Source: CAZONU01 sp965370045
GTDB lineage: Bacteria; Planctomycetota; SZUA-567; JAKLDR01
Direction: 5' to 3'
DNA length: 24,567 bases
NCBI GenBank assembly: GCA_965370045.1
Contig: CBDUSI010000068.1
Coordinates: forward strand, 1 to 24,567
The notes under the pieces were generated by a model. That model saw nothing but the letters and a program-made list of their open reading frames with translations. It was not told the origin of the DNA and ran no database searches. Each line of letters opens with the position of its first letter. The stretch's first letter is position 1. This document shows, in pieces, positions 13,217 through 24,277 of the stretch. The position numbers and the translations under genes were made by a program.

Positions 13217-14710
13217 ATGCCCGAGAACGAAGAACTCCTGCGGTTGATCGACAGCATCCACCGCGACAAAGGTATTGAGAAGGAATACCTGTTCCACTCG
13301 CTGGAGCAGGCCATCCGCACGGCATCGAGCAAGCGCCTCAAGACCTCCGGCGACCTCATCGTGCAGATCAACCGCATGACCGGGGTCATCGAGGCCTTCG
13401 AGGACGGCCGCAAGATCGATCCCTCGCGCTTCGGGCGCATCGCCGCGCAGACCGCCAAGCAGGTGCTCATCCAGAAGATCCGCGAGGCGGAGTGCGAGGT
13501 GGTCTTCGGCGAGTTCGAGGCCAAGGCCGGCACGGTGGTCACCGGCTCGGTCCAGCGCCTGGAGCACGGCTCGGTGATGGTCAACCTGGGACGCACCGAG
13601 GGCCTGCTGCCCCGCGCCGAGCAGGTCTTCAACGAGCAGTACCGCCCCGGCGAGCGCATCCGCGTCTACATCCTGGAGGTCCGCCGGCGCGGGCAAAGAG
13701 TTTCCATCATCTGCTCGCGGGCCCACCCCGGGCTGGTCGAGGCCCTCTTCGAACTGGAGGTCCCGGAGATCAGCGACCGCATCGTGGAGATCAGGAACAT
13801 CGTCCGCGAGGCCGGCCACCGCACCAAGGTGGCGGTGGAGAGTTCCGACCCGCGGGTCGACCCGGTGGGCGCCTGCGTGGGCATGCGCGGCGTGCGCATT
13901 CGCAGCATCGTCGACGAGCTCGGCGGCGAGAAGATCGACATCATCCGCTGGTCGGACGTGCCCGAAATGTTCATCAGCAACTCGCTGAAGCCCGCGGAGG
14001 TCACCGCCGTGGAGTTCGACCGCGACCAGCACCGCGCGCGCGTGGTGGTCCCCGAGGACCAGCTCTCCCTGGCCATCGGCCGCAAGGGCCAGAACGTGCG
14101 CCTGACCGCCAAGCTCACCGGCTGGGGCGTGGACATCCTCACCGAGGAGGAGGCCCGCCTGGAGCGCGAGTTCAACCAGGCCGAGATGAAGAAGCTCCCG
14201 GGGCTGGCCCCGGAGATCATCGAGCGCATGATCATGGTCGGCTTCAAGTCCATCGAGCACATCACCAGGAAGCCGGCGGAGGACATGCTGGAGGTCAAGG
14301 GCCTCAGCGAGGAGGACGCCGCGCGGGTGCACGCCTACGCGCTGGTCCGCGCCGAGGAGATCAAGGTCGAGCGCGCCGCCGCCGCGGAGGCCGCTGCCGC
14401 CGCTGCTGCTGCCGCCGCCGCCGCAGCCCGGGCCGCCGCGGAGCCGGTGGGCGAGAGCCTCGGCGAGGCCGCCCCCGATGAAGCCGCCGAGGGGGACGCC
14501 GCGGAGGAAGAGAAGGCGGAGGAAGAGAAGACGGCAGCTGACCCGGAGGAGCCCGCCTCTGAAGAGGATGACTCCCCCGCGCTCGCCGAAGAGGAGGATG
14601 CGCCGGTCCCCGCCGGGGAACCGGCCGTCGGGGAGGTGCCCGACGCACCCCCCGAAGAAGAGAAAGCTCCCGTCCCCGCGGACACCGCTGGCGAGGAGCC
14701 CAGCCAGTGA
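13217..14710 (+). CDS. nusA: Transcription termination/antitermination factor NusA
   Basis: This 497-residue protein binds RNA polymerase and nascent RNA to modulate pausing, termination and antitermination. The order is an N-terminal polymerase-binding domain (1-100), an S1 domain (about 105-170, GTVVTGSVQRLEHGSVMVNLG), KH1 with GACVGMRGVRI (218-228), KH2 with AIGRKGQNVRL (286-296), and a helix-hairpin-helix region (322-380, LPGLAPEIIERM and LEVKGLSEEDA). The last 110 residues are a poly-Ala run, then an acidic Glu/Asp/Pro tail. I chose the ATG at 13217 with GTAGGGG upstream; the longer open frame upstream runs over the HEAT remnant and the promoter, so it is not coding. It is first in its operon, followed 15 bp later by infB. 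No rimP gene precedes it. Confidence 0.96.
   Translation: MPENEELLRLIDSIHRDKGIEKEYLFHSLEQAIRTASSKRLKTSGDLIVQINRMTGVIEAFEDGRKIDPSRFGRIAAQTAKQVLIQKIREAECEVVFGEFEAKAGTVVTGSVQRLEHGSVMVNLGRTEGLLPRAEQVFNEQYRPGERIRVYILEVRRRGQRVSIICSRAHPGLVEALFELEVPEISDRIVEIRNIVREAGHRTKVAVESSDPRVDPVGACVGMRGVRIRSIVDELGGEKIDIIRWSDVPEMFISNSLKPAEVTAVEFDRDQHRARVVVPEDQLSLAIGRKGQNVRLTAKLTGWGVDILTEEEARLEREFNQAEMKKLPGLAPEIIERMIMVGFKSIEHITRKPAEDMLEVKGLSEEDAARVHAYALVRAEEIKVERAAAAEAAAAAAAAAAAAARAAAEPVGESLGEAAPDEAAEGDAAEEEKAEEEKTAADPEEPASEEDDSPALAEEEDAPVPAGEPAVGEVPDAPPEEEKAPVPADTAGEEPSQ
14375..14437 (+). repeat. Poly-alanine triplet tract in nusA
   Basis: GCN triplets encode NusA residues 387-407, broken only by Glu391 and Arg404. 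The tract mixes GCC, GCT, GCG and GCA, so it is a low-complexity linker or helix and not a pure microsatellite, which makes slippage less likely. Confidence 0.7.
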
Positions 14711-14725
14711 GCTGGGAGGTGACGG

Positions 14726-17089
14726 ATGAGCCTGCGCGCCTACGAACTCGCCAAGCAGCTGGGGATGCCCACCAAGGGACTGATCAAACGCTGTAAAGAA
14801 ATCGACATAGTCCTCGAGAACAACTTCACCGACATCCCCACGCCCGAAGCCGAGAGCATCTACAAGTTCATCACCACCGGGGAGAAGCCCGCCGCTCCGG
14901 AGCCCGAGGCTCCCGAGGCCGGCGAGGCCGACGCGAGCGCGGAGGCCCCCGCCGCCAAGACGCAGAAGAAGGCCCCCAGGAAGAAAGAGAAGAAGGAGGC
15001 CAGCGGCCTGGCCGCCGCCCCCGCGGCGCCCGCCGCCCTGGAGCAGGCCAGCCATATCCAGGACGAACCGGGGACCCCGCCCGTCGAGGCCCCCGCGGAG
15101 GCCCCGCAGGAGAAAACGGAAGAGCCAGCCGCCGCGGAGAACAAGTTCGGGGTGGTCAAGGCCGCCCCGGTCCCGCGGCCGGCCCCGCGCAAGCCCGCGG
15201 TCCCGGTCATCGACCCGCTGGCGGACCTCTCCCCGGCGGGCTCCCGCTCCCGGCGGCGCCCGGTGCGCCGGGCCCCGCGTCGCCCGCGGCGCGTGCGCAA
15301 GCCGGTGGACCCCTCCAAGGTGGTGCGACCCAGCTCCGCGGAGGTGCCCCTGCCCATCACCGTGCGCTCGCTGTCCCAGGCCATCTCCATCCGCACCATC
15401 GACATCATCAAGAAGCTCATGGGCCAGGGGACCATGGCCACGGTCAACCACACGCTGGAGCCCGAGACCGCCCAGGTCATCGCCATGGAGTTCGGCTGTG
15501 AACTCAAAGTGAAGCAGGCCAAAGACCTGCAGGAGGAGCTGGCCGTGCCGGTCGAGGAGGACAAGCCCGAGGACCTCGTGTCCCGCGCACCGGTAGTCAC
15601 CTTCATGGGGCACGTCGACCACGGCAAGACCAGCCTGCTTGACGCCATCCGCGAGAGCAACGTGGTCGCCGGCGAGGCCGGAGGCATCACCCAGCACGTG
15701 GGCGCCTACCGCGTGGAGACCGACGGCCGCGCGGTGGTCTTCCTGGACACCCCCGGCCACGAGGCCTTCACCGAGATGCGCGCCCGCGGCGCCAACGTCA
15801 CCGACATCGTGGTCCTGGTGGTGGCCGCCGACGACGGGGTCATGCCCCAGACCGAGGAGGCCATCAACCACGCCAAGGCCGCGGAAGTGGCCATCGTGGT
15901 GGCCATCAACAAGATCGACCTGCCCGGCGCCAACGTCCAGCGCGTCAAGCAGCAGCTCTCCAGCCACGAGCTGATCGCCGAGGAGTGGGGCGGCACGGTC
16001 GGCATGGTGGAGTGCTCGGCGATCACCAAGCAGGGCCTGGACGACCTGGTCGAGCGCCTGGCGCTGGAGGCCGAGCTTCTGGAACTCAAGGGCAACCCCA
16101 AGCGCGACGCCCGCGGCACGGTGCTGGAGGCCCACCTCTCCGAGGGCCGGGGCATCACCGCCACCGTGCTGGTCGAGAACGGCACGCTGCACACGGGCGA
16201 CGCCATCCTCTGCTCCCACGGCTACGGCCGGGCCAAGAGCCTGCTGGACAGCAACGGCAAGGATATCCCCGAGGCCGGGCCGTCCACGCCGGTCGAGGTA
16301 ATAGGCCTCAGCGAGATGCCCGAGGCCGGCGACGGCTTCTACATGGTCAAGAGCCTGGCCGAAGCCCGCAAGGACGCCGGCCGCCGCGCCGCAACCAACC
16401 GCGCCGCCAAGCTCAACGTGCGCGCCACGGTGACCCTCGACAACCTCGCCGAGCAGATCATCGCCGGGCGCACGCGCGAGCTGGCCCTGATTATCAAGGC
16501 CGACGTGCAGGGCTCGCTGGAGGTGCTCAACAAGACCCTGGGGGACATCACCGGCCTGGACGTGCGCACCAACATCGTGCACTCCGCCATCGGGGGCATC
16601 AACGAGAGCGACGTGCTGCTGGCCGAGGCCTCCAGCGCGATCATCATCGGCTTCAACGTCTCCACCGACGGCGCCGCCCGCCAGCTGGCCTCCGAGAAGG
16701 GCGTGGACGTGCGCATCTACCGGGTGATCTACGAGGTGGTCGACGAGGTCAGGAAAGCCCTGGAGGGCCTGCTGGCCCCCGAGAAGAAGGAAGTGGTCCA
16801 GGGGCACGTGGAGATCCGCGTGGTCTTCAGCATCTCCCGGGTGGGCAACATCGCCGGCTGCTTCGTGACCGACGGGTTCATCACCCGCTCCAGCAAGGTG
16901 CGCCTGCTGCGCGATGGCAAGATCCTCTACGACGGCGGGCTGGGCGGACTGCGCCGCGTCAAGGACGACGTCCGCGAGGTCCGCGGGGGCTTCGAGTGCG
17001 GCCTGAAGATGGCCAACTACGAGGACATCAAGGTCGGCGACGTGGTGGAGTCCTACGAGATCCAGGAGATCGCCAGGAAGCTGGAGTAG
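14726..17089 (+). CDS. infB: Translation initiation factor IF-2
   Basis: This 787-residue GTPase delivers initiator fMet-tRNA to the 30S subunit and promotes subunit joining. An IF2_N domain (1-50, YELAKQLGM...LI) is followed by an Ala/Pro/Lys/Arg-rich disordered linker (52-200), a second IF2_N domain (207-265), then the G domain: G1 GHVDHGKT (295-302), switch region GGITQHVGAY (319-328), DTPGH (341-345), NKID (395-398) and a SAI G5. Domains II, III and IV follow, with the late VKDDVREVRGGFECG block of the fMet-tRNA-binding domain. The length is within the usual range. GGGAGGTGA precedes the ATG. It lies 15 bp after nusA and 6 bp before rbfA, so it is cotranscribed. Confidence 0.97.
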   Translation: MSLRAYELAKQLGMPTKGLIKRCKEIDIVLENNFTDIPTPEAESIYKFITTGEKPAAPEPEAPEAGEADASAEAPAAKTQKKAPRKKEKKEASGLAAAPAAPAALEQASHIQDEPGTPPVEAPAEAPQEKTEEPAAAENKFGVVKAAPVPRPAPRKPAVPVIDPLADLSPAGSRSRRRPVRRAPRRPRRVRKPVDPSKVVRPSSAEVPLPITVRSLSQAISIRTIDIIKKLMGQGTMATVNHTLEPETAQVIAMEFGCELKVKQAKDLQEELAVPVEEDKPEDLVSRAPVVTFMGHVDHGKTSLLDAIRESNVVAGEAGGITQHVGAYRVETDGRAVVFLDTPGHEAFTEMRARGANVTDIVVLVVAADDGVMPQTEEAINHAKAAEVAIVVAINKIDLPGANVQRVKQQLSSHELIAEEWGGTVGMVECSAITKQGLDDLVERLALEAELLELKGNPKRDARGTVLEAHLSEGRGITATVLVENGTLHTGDAILCSHGYGRAKSLLDSNGKDIPEAGPSTPVEVIGLSEMPEAGDGFYMVKSLAEARKDAGRRAATNRAAKLNVRATVTLDNLAEQIIAGRTRELALIIKADVQGSLEVLNKTLGDITGLDVRTNIVHSAIGGINESDVLLAEASSAIIIGFNVSTDGAARQLASEKGVDVRIYRVIYEVVDEVRKALEGLLAPEKKEVVQGHVEIRVVFSISRVGNIAGCFVTDGFITRSSKVRLLRDGKILYDGGLGGLRRVKDDVREVRGGFECGLKMANYEDIKVGDVVESYEIQEIARKLE

Positions 17090-17095
17090 CCGCCC

Positions 17096-17542
17096 GTGGC
17101 GATTCCCCGCTCACCCGACGAGGCCGGTGGCCCCTCGCTGCGCGTCAGGCGCGTGGCCGAGGCCCTCAAGGAGGTCGTCGGCCGGGTCATCACCCAGGAG
17201 ATCTCCGACCCCCGGCTGGGCTTCGTTACCGTCACCCGCGTGGAAGTCACCCGCGACCTCCGCGACGCCCGGGTGCTGGTCTCGGTGCTGGGCGGCGAGG
17301 CCGACCGCTCCAAGACCCTGGCGGCGCTGGAACACGCGGCCGGCTTCGTCAAGCACCGCTGCGGCGACGAGCTCCAGCTGCGCTTCACCCCGAGGATCAG
17401 CTTCGAGTTCGACGAGGGCATCGACAAGTCCATCCGCGTCTCCGAGCTGCTCTACGAGGGCAAGACGGGCGGACCCCCCGAGAAACTCCCGCCGATGGTA
17501 GAGGAGACGGACGAAGAAGGGGCTGCCTCCGGCGGCTTATAG
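17096..17542 (+). CDS. rbfA: 30S ribosome-binding factor RbfA
   Basis: This 148-residue protein is a cold-shock and maturation factor that binds immature 30S subunits near 16S rRNA helix 1. Family signs are RVAEALKEVVGRVITQEISDP (20-40), LGFVTVTRVEVTRDLRDARV (41-60) and the late RISFEFDEGIDKSIRVSELL block, with a short KH-like fold in between. The C-terminal tail of about 25 residues is acidic and variable. The start is a GTG at 17096, 6 bp after the infB stop, without a clear Shine-Dalgarno, so translation probably depends on coupling to infB. It is the last gene of the nusA operon; truB and rpsO, often next in other phyla, are absent here. Confidence 0.94.
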   Translation: MAIPRSPDEAGGPSLRVRRVAEALKEVVGRVITQEISDPRLGFVTVTRVEVTRDLRDARVLVSVLGGEADRSKTLAALEHAAGFVKHRCGDELQLRFTPRISFEFDEGIDKSIRVSELLYEGKTGGPPEKLPPMVEETDEEGAASGGL

Positions 17543-17565
17543 AACTCCCCGGGGATTGTAATTGC
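17543..17565 (+). repeat. 23-bp upstream box, copy 1
   Basis: The 23 bases from AACTCCCC to TAATTGC recur at 23086-23108 with a single mismatch. The copy starts directly after the rbfA stop and ends within the -35 box of the next promoter (17562-17567). It includes the palindrome TCCCCGGGGA. Confidence 0.7.
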
Positions 17566-17591
17566 CCCTAGCGCCGAATCCGCGGTAGACT
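17562..17591 (+). promoter_or_regulatory. Promoter of the 17626 membrane gene
   Basis: TTGCCC (17562-17567), an 18-base spacer and TAGACT (17586-17591). The predicted start site is near 17598, giving a leader of about 28 nt that contains GGAG 7 bases before the GTG. Confidence 0.55.
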
Positions 17592-17625
17592 GTCTATGGA
17601 GGCAAGCTGAACGCGGAGACCTGGT

Positions 17626-18147
17626 GTGAGCGGACTCAAGCGAAGCGATCGACGCAAGCTGCTGTTCAGGTCAGCGGCGCTGCTCGCGTGTTTCCTGTGG
17701 CAGGCGGGATTCGCTTTGTGGTGCGCCTGGAATCTCTATTCCATGCAACCGGGAGGCGATTGGACCGCTGAAGACTGCAAGACCAGCATAATGGTCAGCG
17801 CCTCTATTGCAGTCGTGACGCTTCTATTGATCATCGTTAACATCATAAGGCTGCACACGCCAGAGAATGCACCTTACAAGGTAGCCCTGCGAATCGTGAA
17901 CGAGTCGGACGATCCGCCGGCTTGCGTGGGGAACAGTTGGCTCATGCAACAGGCGTGGAAGAACCATGTCCGGACCCGGCGCCACATGGCCGGCATCGGC
18001 AGGGCCGGGAAGATTTTGATGATCTTCGGCCTGATTCTCTGGCCTCTGGGCTTGTGGCAGCCCCTGATTTCACTCTTAGCTTCGACCTGCGTTTCCTTGG
18101 GCATCGGCCTGTTGGACAACCCACTATACAAGCCCAAGTCTGGTTGA
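17626..18147 (+). CDS. Integral membrane protein, unknown function
   Basis: This 173-residue protein has a basic cytoplasmic start (KRSDRRK), helices at about 15-38 and 54-74, a polar middle (76-126) with charged clusters (WKNHVRTRRH), and two further helices at about 127-145 and 148-163. It matches no family I recognise. The GTG at 17626 is preceded by GGAG at a spacing of 7, and a promoter with an 18-bp spacer lies upstream. The gene is less GC-rich than rbfA, so it may be a recent neighbour. The 186 bases after it, to 18333, contain a direct repeat of CTGAGACT (near 18170 and 18190) but no gene I can support. Confidence 0.62.
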   Translation: MSGLKRSDRRKLLFRSAALLACFLWQAGFALWCAWNLYSMQPGGDWTAEDCKTSIMVSASIAVVTLLLIIVNIIRLHTPENAPYKVALRIVNESDDPPACVGNSWLMQQAWKNHVRTRRHMAGIGRAGKILMIFGLILWPLGLWQPLISLLASTCVSLGIGLLDNPLYKPKSG

Positions 18148-18333
18148 GCCCGGCTGAGCTGTCACCAACCTGAGACTCTCTCTCATATCTGAGACTTTTC
18201 ACTATTTGGCGACTGCCTTATTCCTCGTGCATCCAACCCTATAACGTCACTTACGGAAATCCGCCCTCTGGCACGCTGCTTGGTAATAGTCAGGCATGGA
18301 GACTCCACATGGGCTTTGTGGGGGAGGTGTATA

Positions 18334-19059
18334 GTGGCCATACCGCCGCTCAACTTCAAGCAGCTGATACCCAGCACCGATGGGTGGCTCAAGGCCGGGA
18401 GCAAGCTCGGCCGCCATCGCAAAGTCCCGGGCGCCGAGGGCGCGCGCGGGCGCGCCGCGCTGGACCTCTTCAAGGGGCTGAGGGGGATCGTAATCAGCGG
18501 CCGGTGGGAGGACGTCTACGCGATGTTCTCAGTGTGGCTGCGCGGACGAGTCACCCCCGAAAGATTGGCCCGGCACCTCGAGCGCAACGCCGCTCCGCTG
18601 CGCAAGGCCTATCGCGACGCCAGCGTCGAACGCGTAACGATGAAAGGAAGCGGGGCCCAACTCGAGATCAACTGGGGCCGGGCCGGCTACGCCCTGCCCG
18701 ACCTGAAACTCGTCCACGAGGACGGCTCCTGGCGCTTCGACGCGGTCCCCTGGGGCACGGAGGTGATCTCCCGCACCGCCGGGACGCGGGAGGGGGAGGC
18801 CTCCAAGTACCTGGCGGCCACCGGCGCCAGTCGCTGGGGCCGGCGCCGCGCCGGGCGGCTCACCTGGGGGTTCTTCCTGCTCGTCTTCCTGTCCGTGCCC
18901 GCCTGGCTGGCGCTCACCCACCTGTTAGGCGGATCCTTGCACGGGTCCGCCCCCGTGGCGGCTGTGTTCCTCGTGACCCTGGCCGCCGCCGTCACCCTGG
19001 TCCTGGCCCGGCCCTCCCGGCTGCGTCGGCGCTCCGGGCAGGCCCGTGAACGACGTTAG
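18334..19059 (+). CDS. Tail-anchored-like membrane protein with an NTF2-like domain (tentative)
   Basis: This 241-residue protein has a soluble N-terminal part and two C-terminal helices (about 177-198 and 206-226) ending in a basic tail (SRLRRRSGQARERR). Residues 52-140 (GRWEDVYAMFSVWLRGRVTPERL, then a beta-type stretch to WRFDAVPW) have the pattern of small NTF2-like or DUF4878-like domains: a helix with W, then strands ending in GSWRFD. That assignment is a guess from pattern. The GTG at 18334 was chosen because GGGGGAGG lies 6-8 bases upstream; upstream frame extension to 18280 lacks a Shine-Dalgarno. No clear promoter was found. Confidence 0.6.
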   Translation: MAIPPLNFKQLIPSTDGWLKAGSKLGRHRKVPGAEGARGRAALDLFKGLRGIVISGRWEDVYAMFSVWLRGRVTPERLARHLERNAAPLRKAYRDASVERVTMKGSGAQLEINWGRAGYALPDLKLVHEDGSWRFDAVPWGTEVISRTAGTREGEASKYLAATGASRWGRRRAGRLTWGFFLLVFLSVPAWLALTHLLGGSLHGSAPVAAVFLVTLAAAVTLVLARPSRLRRRSGQARERR

Positions 19060-19068
19060 CACCTCTAC

Positions 19069-19096
19069 TTGCGGCGTGACGCTTTTCCGATAGGGT
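19069..19096 (+). promoter_or_regulatory. Weak candidate promoter for the 19140 gene
   Basis: TTGCGG (19069-19074), a 16-base spacer and TAGGGT (19091-19096). The match is poor, especially in the -10 box. It is listed because an independent start is expected here: the gene begins 80 bp after its neighbour. Confidence 0.25.
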
Positions 19097-19139
19097 TGTT
19101 GGTACCATCAACGACCCGGAACCCTGTCGGAGACAATTC

Positions 19140-20273
19140 ATGCCGCGTCTTCACGCCACGCTGTCGGCCATCGCCGCCTTTGTCCTGTCCGCCAGCTTCG
19201 CTGCCGCGGGGGTGCCCGCCAAGCCGGAGGCCGGCGACCCCTACCCCAGCGGACCGTCCACCGTCCCCTACGAGGACGTCCTCGACCATTGCGACGTGGC
19301 CCTCAGCGGGAAGGTCAAGACGCTGGGCGCTCGGAACATCGTGCTGGAGGTCAGCAAGGTCCACAAGGGCAAGTTCGACGGCAAGACCGCGACCATCTTC
19401 TTCGACGGCCGCTGGACTGCGCTGAGCGACTCCATGAAGCCCCCCCGGAAGGGGAAGGCCGGTACTTTTCTGTGCATCCGCAGCAAGAAGGGCGAGCTGA
19501 TCCTGGCCGGCAACCCGCCCAAGGGCGGCGGCTTGGTCGAAGAGGGCCCCGCGCTGCTCGAAAAACTGCTGGTCGCCGCCAAGGACCCCGCCAAGGGCTT
19601 CGCCTCCAAGGACCGCTCTGTAAGGATAAGCTCGGCCTACCGCCTGGCCCGCGCCTGGCTGGCCGCTCCCAGGGACAAGAAGCCCACGCTGCCCGCCGGG
19701 CTCATGGAAGCCCTCCTGGAGGGACTGGCGGCCGACAAGCTCCGCGGCCGCCACGTCAACTCTGGCTCGCGCGACGCCATCAATAATCTCCTGAACTGCA
19801 GCCTCATCAAGATGTGCCGCTACTCGGTGAACCACAAAGAGCGCGAGCGCACCAAGCGCGCCGAGAAGGTCACCAAGATATGGAAGCGCACCGTCGAGGC
19901 GGTCCGCCAGCGCCGCGCCGGCGGCGGGGGCCCCAAGGTGGACAGGGACACGCGCCTCGAACAGGCCAGGAAACAGGCGGTCGCGCTGGTCAAGAAGCTG
20001 GGCGCCGACGGGTACGAGGACCGCGAGGCCGCCGACAAGGCCCTCCGGCGCATGGGCAAGCCGGCGCTGGAAGCGGTCAAGGAGGGCCTCGCGAGCAAGG
20101 ACGTGGAGATCGCCGACCGCTGCAAGGAGATCCTCGCGGTCCTGGCCAAGGGCGTGAGCAAATCCAGCGGAGGCAAGACCAGGTTCGACCTGGATCTCGC
20201 CGAGGACTTCGTACCCCGGGCGGTGAAGAAGCCGGAGCCCGATAAGGACGCCAAGAAGGACGCCACGAAGTAA
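19140..20273 (+). CDS. Exported protein with C-terminal HEAT-like repeats
   Basis: This 377-residue protein has a signal peptide (about 1-23, hydrophobic core AIAAFVLSASF, AAA cleavage site). Residues about 40-125 form a beta-rich domain (VALSGKVKTLGARNIVLEVSKVHKG, GTFLCIRSKKGELILAG) that resembles domains in planctomycete secreted proteins, without a name I can give. The C-terminal third has a HEAT-like unit (LVKKLGADGYEDREAADKAL, then MGKPALEAVKEGLASKDVEIADRCKEIL), a typical planctomycete form. The extreme C-terminus is Lys/Asp-rich. The ATG has GGAG 9 bases upstream. Function is unknown. Confidence 0.72.
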   Translation: MPRLHATLSAIAAFVLSASFAAAGVPAKPEAGDPYPSGPSTVPYEDVLDHCDVALSGKVKTLGARNIVLEVSKVHKGKFDGKTATIFFDGRWTALSDSMKPPRKGKAGTFLCIRSKKGELILAGNPPKGGGLVEEGPALLEKLLVAAKDPAKGFASKDRSVRISSAYRLARAWLAAPRDKKPTLPAGLMEALLEGLAADKLRGRHVNSGSRDAINNLLNCSLIKMCRYSVNHKERERTKRAEKVTKIWKRTVEAVRQRRAGGGGPKVDRDTRLEQARKQAVALVKKLGADGYEDREAADKALRRMGKPALEAVKEGLASKDVEIADRCKEILAVLAKGVSKSSGGKTRFDLDLAEDFVPRAVKKPEPDKDAKKDATK

Positions 20274-20311
20274 CCGCCAGCGCCAACGCCTGAAATCCCC
20301 GCTCCTGCCAG

Positions 20312-20330
20312 CTTGACCGACTTGCTCAAG
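20312..20330 (+). promoter_or_regulatory. Inverted repeat upstream of clpB, HAIR-like
   Basis: CTTGA-N9-TCAAG, a perfect 5-bp inverted repeat 160 bp before clpB. It recalls the HspR-binding HAIR element (CTTGAGT-N7-ACTCAAG), but the spacing is 9 instead of 11 and the inner bases differ, so the match is partial. A second imperfect palindrome (AGTGCGCCA/TGGCACGCT) follows at 20331-20351. Confidence 0.25.
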
Positions 20331-20462
20331 AGTGCGCCAAAATGGCACGCTGTTCGCGGGGTTGTATTGCGGTAAGCCATTGTTATGAGGTGTCTTACAT
20401 TGCCCGAAGTGCCTCGGTCCATGGCATAGTGATTGCGCTAAGTCACCTGATAGTTGAGCTTT

Positions 20463-20479
20463 CGCCCCGGAGCGGGGCG
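20463..20479 (+). promoter_or_regulatory. Hairpin next to the clpB ribosome-binding site
   Basis: CGCCCCG (20463-20469) and CGGGGCG (20473-20479) form a perfect 7-bp stem with the loop GAG. It ends one base before the GGGAGG Shine-Dalgarno, so its stability could modulate ribosome access, as in some heat-responsive leaders. No test of melting was possible. Confidence 0.4.
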
Positions 20480-20492
20480 GGGAGGCGGAGCG

Positions 20493-23069
<2,577 letters not shown>

Positions 23070-23085
23070 GCCGCCGGCGTTACGA

Positions 23086-23108
23086 AACTCCCCGTGGATT
23101 GTAATTGC
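23086..23108 (+). repeat. 23-bp upstream box, copy 2
   Basis: This is identical to 17543-17565 except for one base (T for G at 23095). It lies 16 bp after the clpB stop and overlaps the start of the -35 box of the following promoter, exactly as copy 1 does. Confidence 0.7.
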
Positions 23109-23134
23109 TATTGTGGTCGTTCCTGCGGTATGCT
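23105..23134 (+). promoter_or_regulatory. Promoter of the TPR/membrane protein gene
   Basis: TTGCTA (23105-23110), an 18-base spacer and TATGCT (23129-23134), the same -10 box and spacer length as at 2117-2146. The predicted start near 23141 coincides with the GGAGGGAG Shine-Dalgarno, leaving a leader of about 10 nt. Confidence 0.55.
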
Positions 23135-23150
23135 GTAGGTGGAGGGAGCT

Positions 23151-24260
23151 ATGCACGAGAACGGGATCAACGACACCCCCGCCCGCCGCGGCAAGACCGT
23201 GCGCTTCGATGACGGTCCTCCCGCGCCGCCGCCGACCGCAGTGCCGGTGCCGGCCGCAATACTGGTTCCCGAGCAGGGGAACGGGGCACCGCTGCTTACC
23301 GAGGAGGACCGCGAAAGGCTCGCCGCCAAGCTGGCCGAATACCGTCGCAGGCTGGCGGAGAGCGACTGGGGCGACGTCGATCTGCTGGTCCGCGCCGGCA
23401 GCCTCTGCGCCGAACTCGGCCAGCGCGAGGAGGCCGTCAACATGCTCCAGCGCGCGGTGGCCTTGAACCGCAGCAACACTTACGCCCGGTCCAAGCTGAC
23501 CGAGTTGTGCACCGCGGAAGAGATGCGCCAGATGGACCTGCCCGCCGCGGCCATGCCGCTGACCGGGAACTGGGGCGAGCCGTTCCGTTACGCGCTGCGC
23601 GGCAACGGTCCCTGGATGATAGCCATCGGGGCGATAATCTTCGGTACACTGCCCAACATCTTGCTCAGCATGGGCAGTCGTGTGACCCTTGCTCTTGCCC
23701 TGCTCATATTGCTGTTCGGCTTCTTCATGCTGGCCGCTTACCTGCGCAAGATAATCCGCAACACCGCCGTCGACGCGATGCGCGCCAGCGAGGCCCCGGA
23801 ATGGCCGGACATGGAGGACGGCATCGTCGGCAACCTGTTCAAGATGGTGCTTCTGGTGGCCGCCGTGCTGGCTCCGGCGATACTGTGGCGCGTCTATCTT
23901 GCCGACGCGGTGGGAAACCCCTGGGTCGTGCTCGGGGTGTACTGGGCCCTGGCCATTCTGGGGCTCCTGGTCCTGCCCATGGTGCTGCTGTACTACTGCG
24001 TGACTTCTTACTTCTTCCGGGCAATCAATCCGCTGGCCATACTGGGCAGCATCGGCCGCGCCGGCGGGGACTACTGGCGCGCGACCGCCATCTGGGTGGG
24101 CGCCTTTGCGGCTCGCGAGGCGATCCTGATGGGCATGAGCTGGGTGCCTTTTCTGGGCACGACGATAGCCATGATCGTGAACATGTACTTCCTGCTGGTC
24201 GCCGGCCGCGCCCTGGGACTGGTTTACCAGTCGCGCCAGGAGCAGCTCGGCTGGTACTGA
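23151..24260 (+). CDS. TPR plus multi-pass membrane protein (DUF4013-like, tentative)
   Basis: This 369-residue protein has a Pro-rich N-terminus (20-48), a short TPR-like pair of helices (about 73-120, LLVRAGSLCAELGQREEAVN and LQRAVALNRSN) and a hydrophobic C-terminal region. Membrane helices lie at about 154-172, 178-198, 230-250, 258-283, 310-328 and 334-352. The EWPDMEDGIVGNLFK loop (217-231) and the ending VAGRALGLVYQSR..LGW resemble planctomycete DUF4013-type proteins; this is from memory and uncertain. The ATG at 23151 is backed by GGAGGGAG and a promoter. It lies 17 bp before the TM2-domain gene, so they form one short operon. Function is unknown. Confidence 0.7.
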   Translation: MHENGINDTPARRGKTVRFDDGPPAPPPTAVPVPAAILVPEQGNGAPLLTEEDRERLAAKLAEYRRRLAESDWGDVDLLVRAGSLCAELGQREEAVNMLQRAVALNRSNTYARSKLTELCTAEEMRQMDLPAAAMPLTGNWGEPFRYALRGNGPWMIAIGAIIFGTLPNILLSMGSRVTLALALLILLFGFFMLAAYLRKIIRNTAVDAMRASEAPEWPDMEDGIVGNLFKMVLLVAAVLAPAILWRVYLADAVGNPWVVLGVYWALAILGLLVLPMVLLYYCVTSYFFRAINPLAILGSIGRAGGDYWRATAIWVGAFAAREAILMGMSWVPFLGTTIAMIVNMYFLLVAGRALGLVYQSRQEQLGWY

Positions 24261-24277
24261 TCGAAAGGCAAGCGACG

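Noticed and set aside
14375..14437. Phase-variable microsatellite in nusA
   Set aside because: The tract mixes four Ala codons and is interrupted, and slippage in an essential gene by triplets would not switch the frame.
13124..16807. 1227-codon open frame on the - strand across nusA and infB
   Set aside because: It is antisense to two certain genes; its composition (Gly, His, Asp, Leu runs) is the mirror of GC-rich codon bias, with no domain or Shine-Dalgarno.
20320..20360. CIRCE element upstream of clpB
   Set aside because: AGAGTGCG and the following imperfect palindrome do not match TTAGCACTC-N9-GAGTGCTAA.
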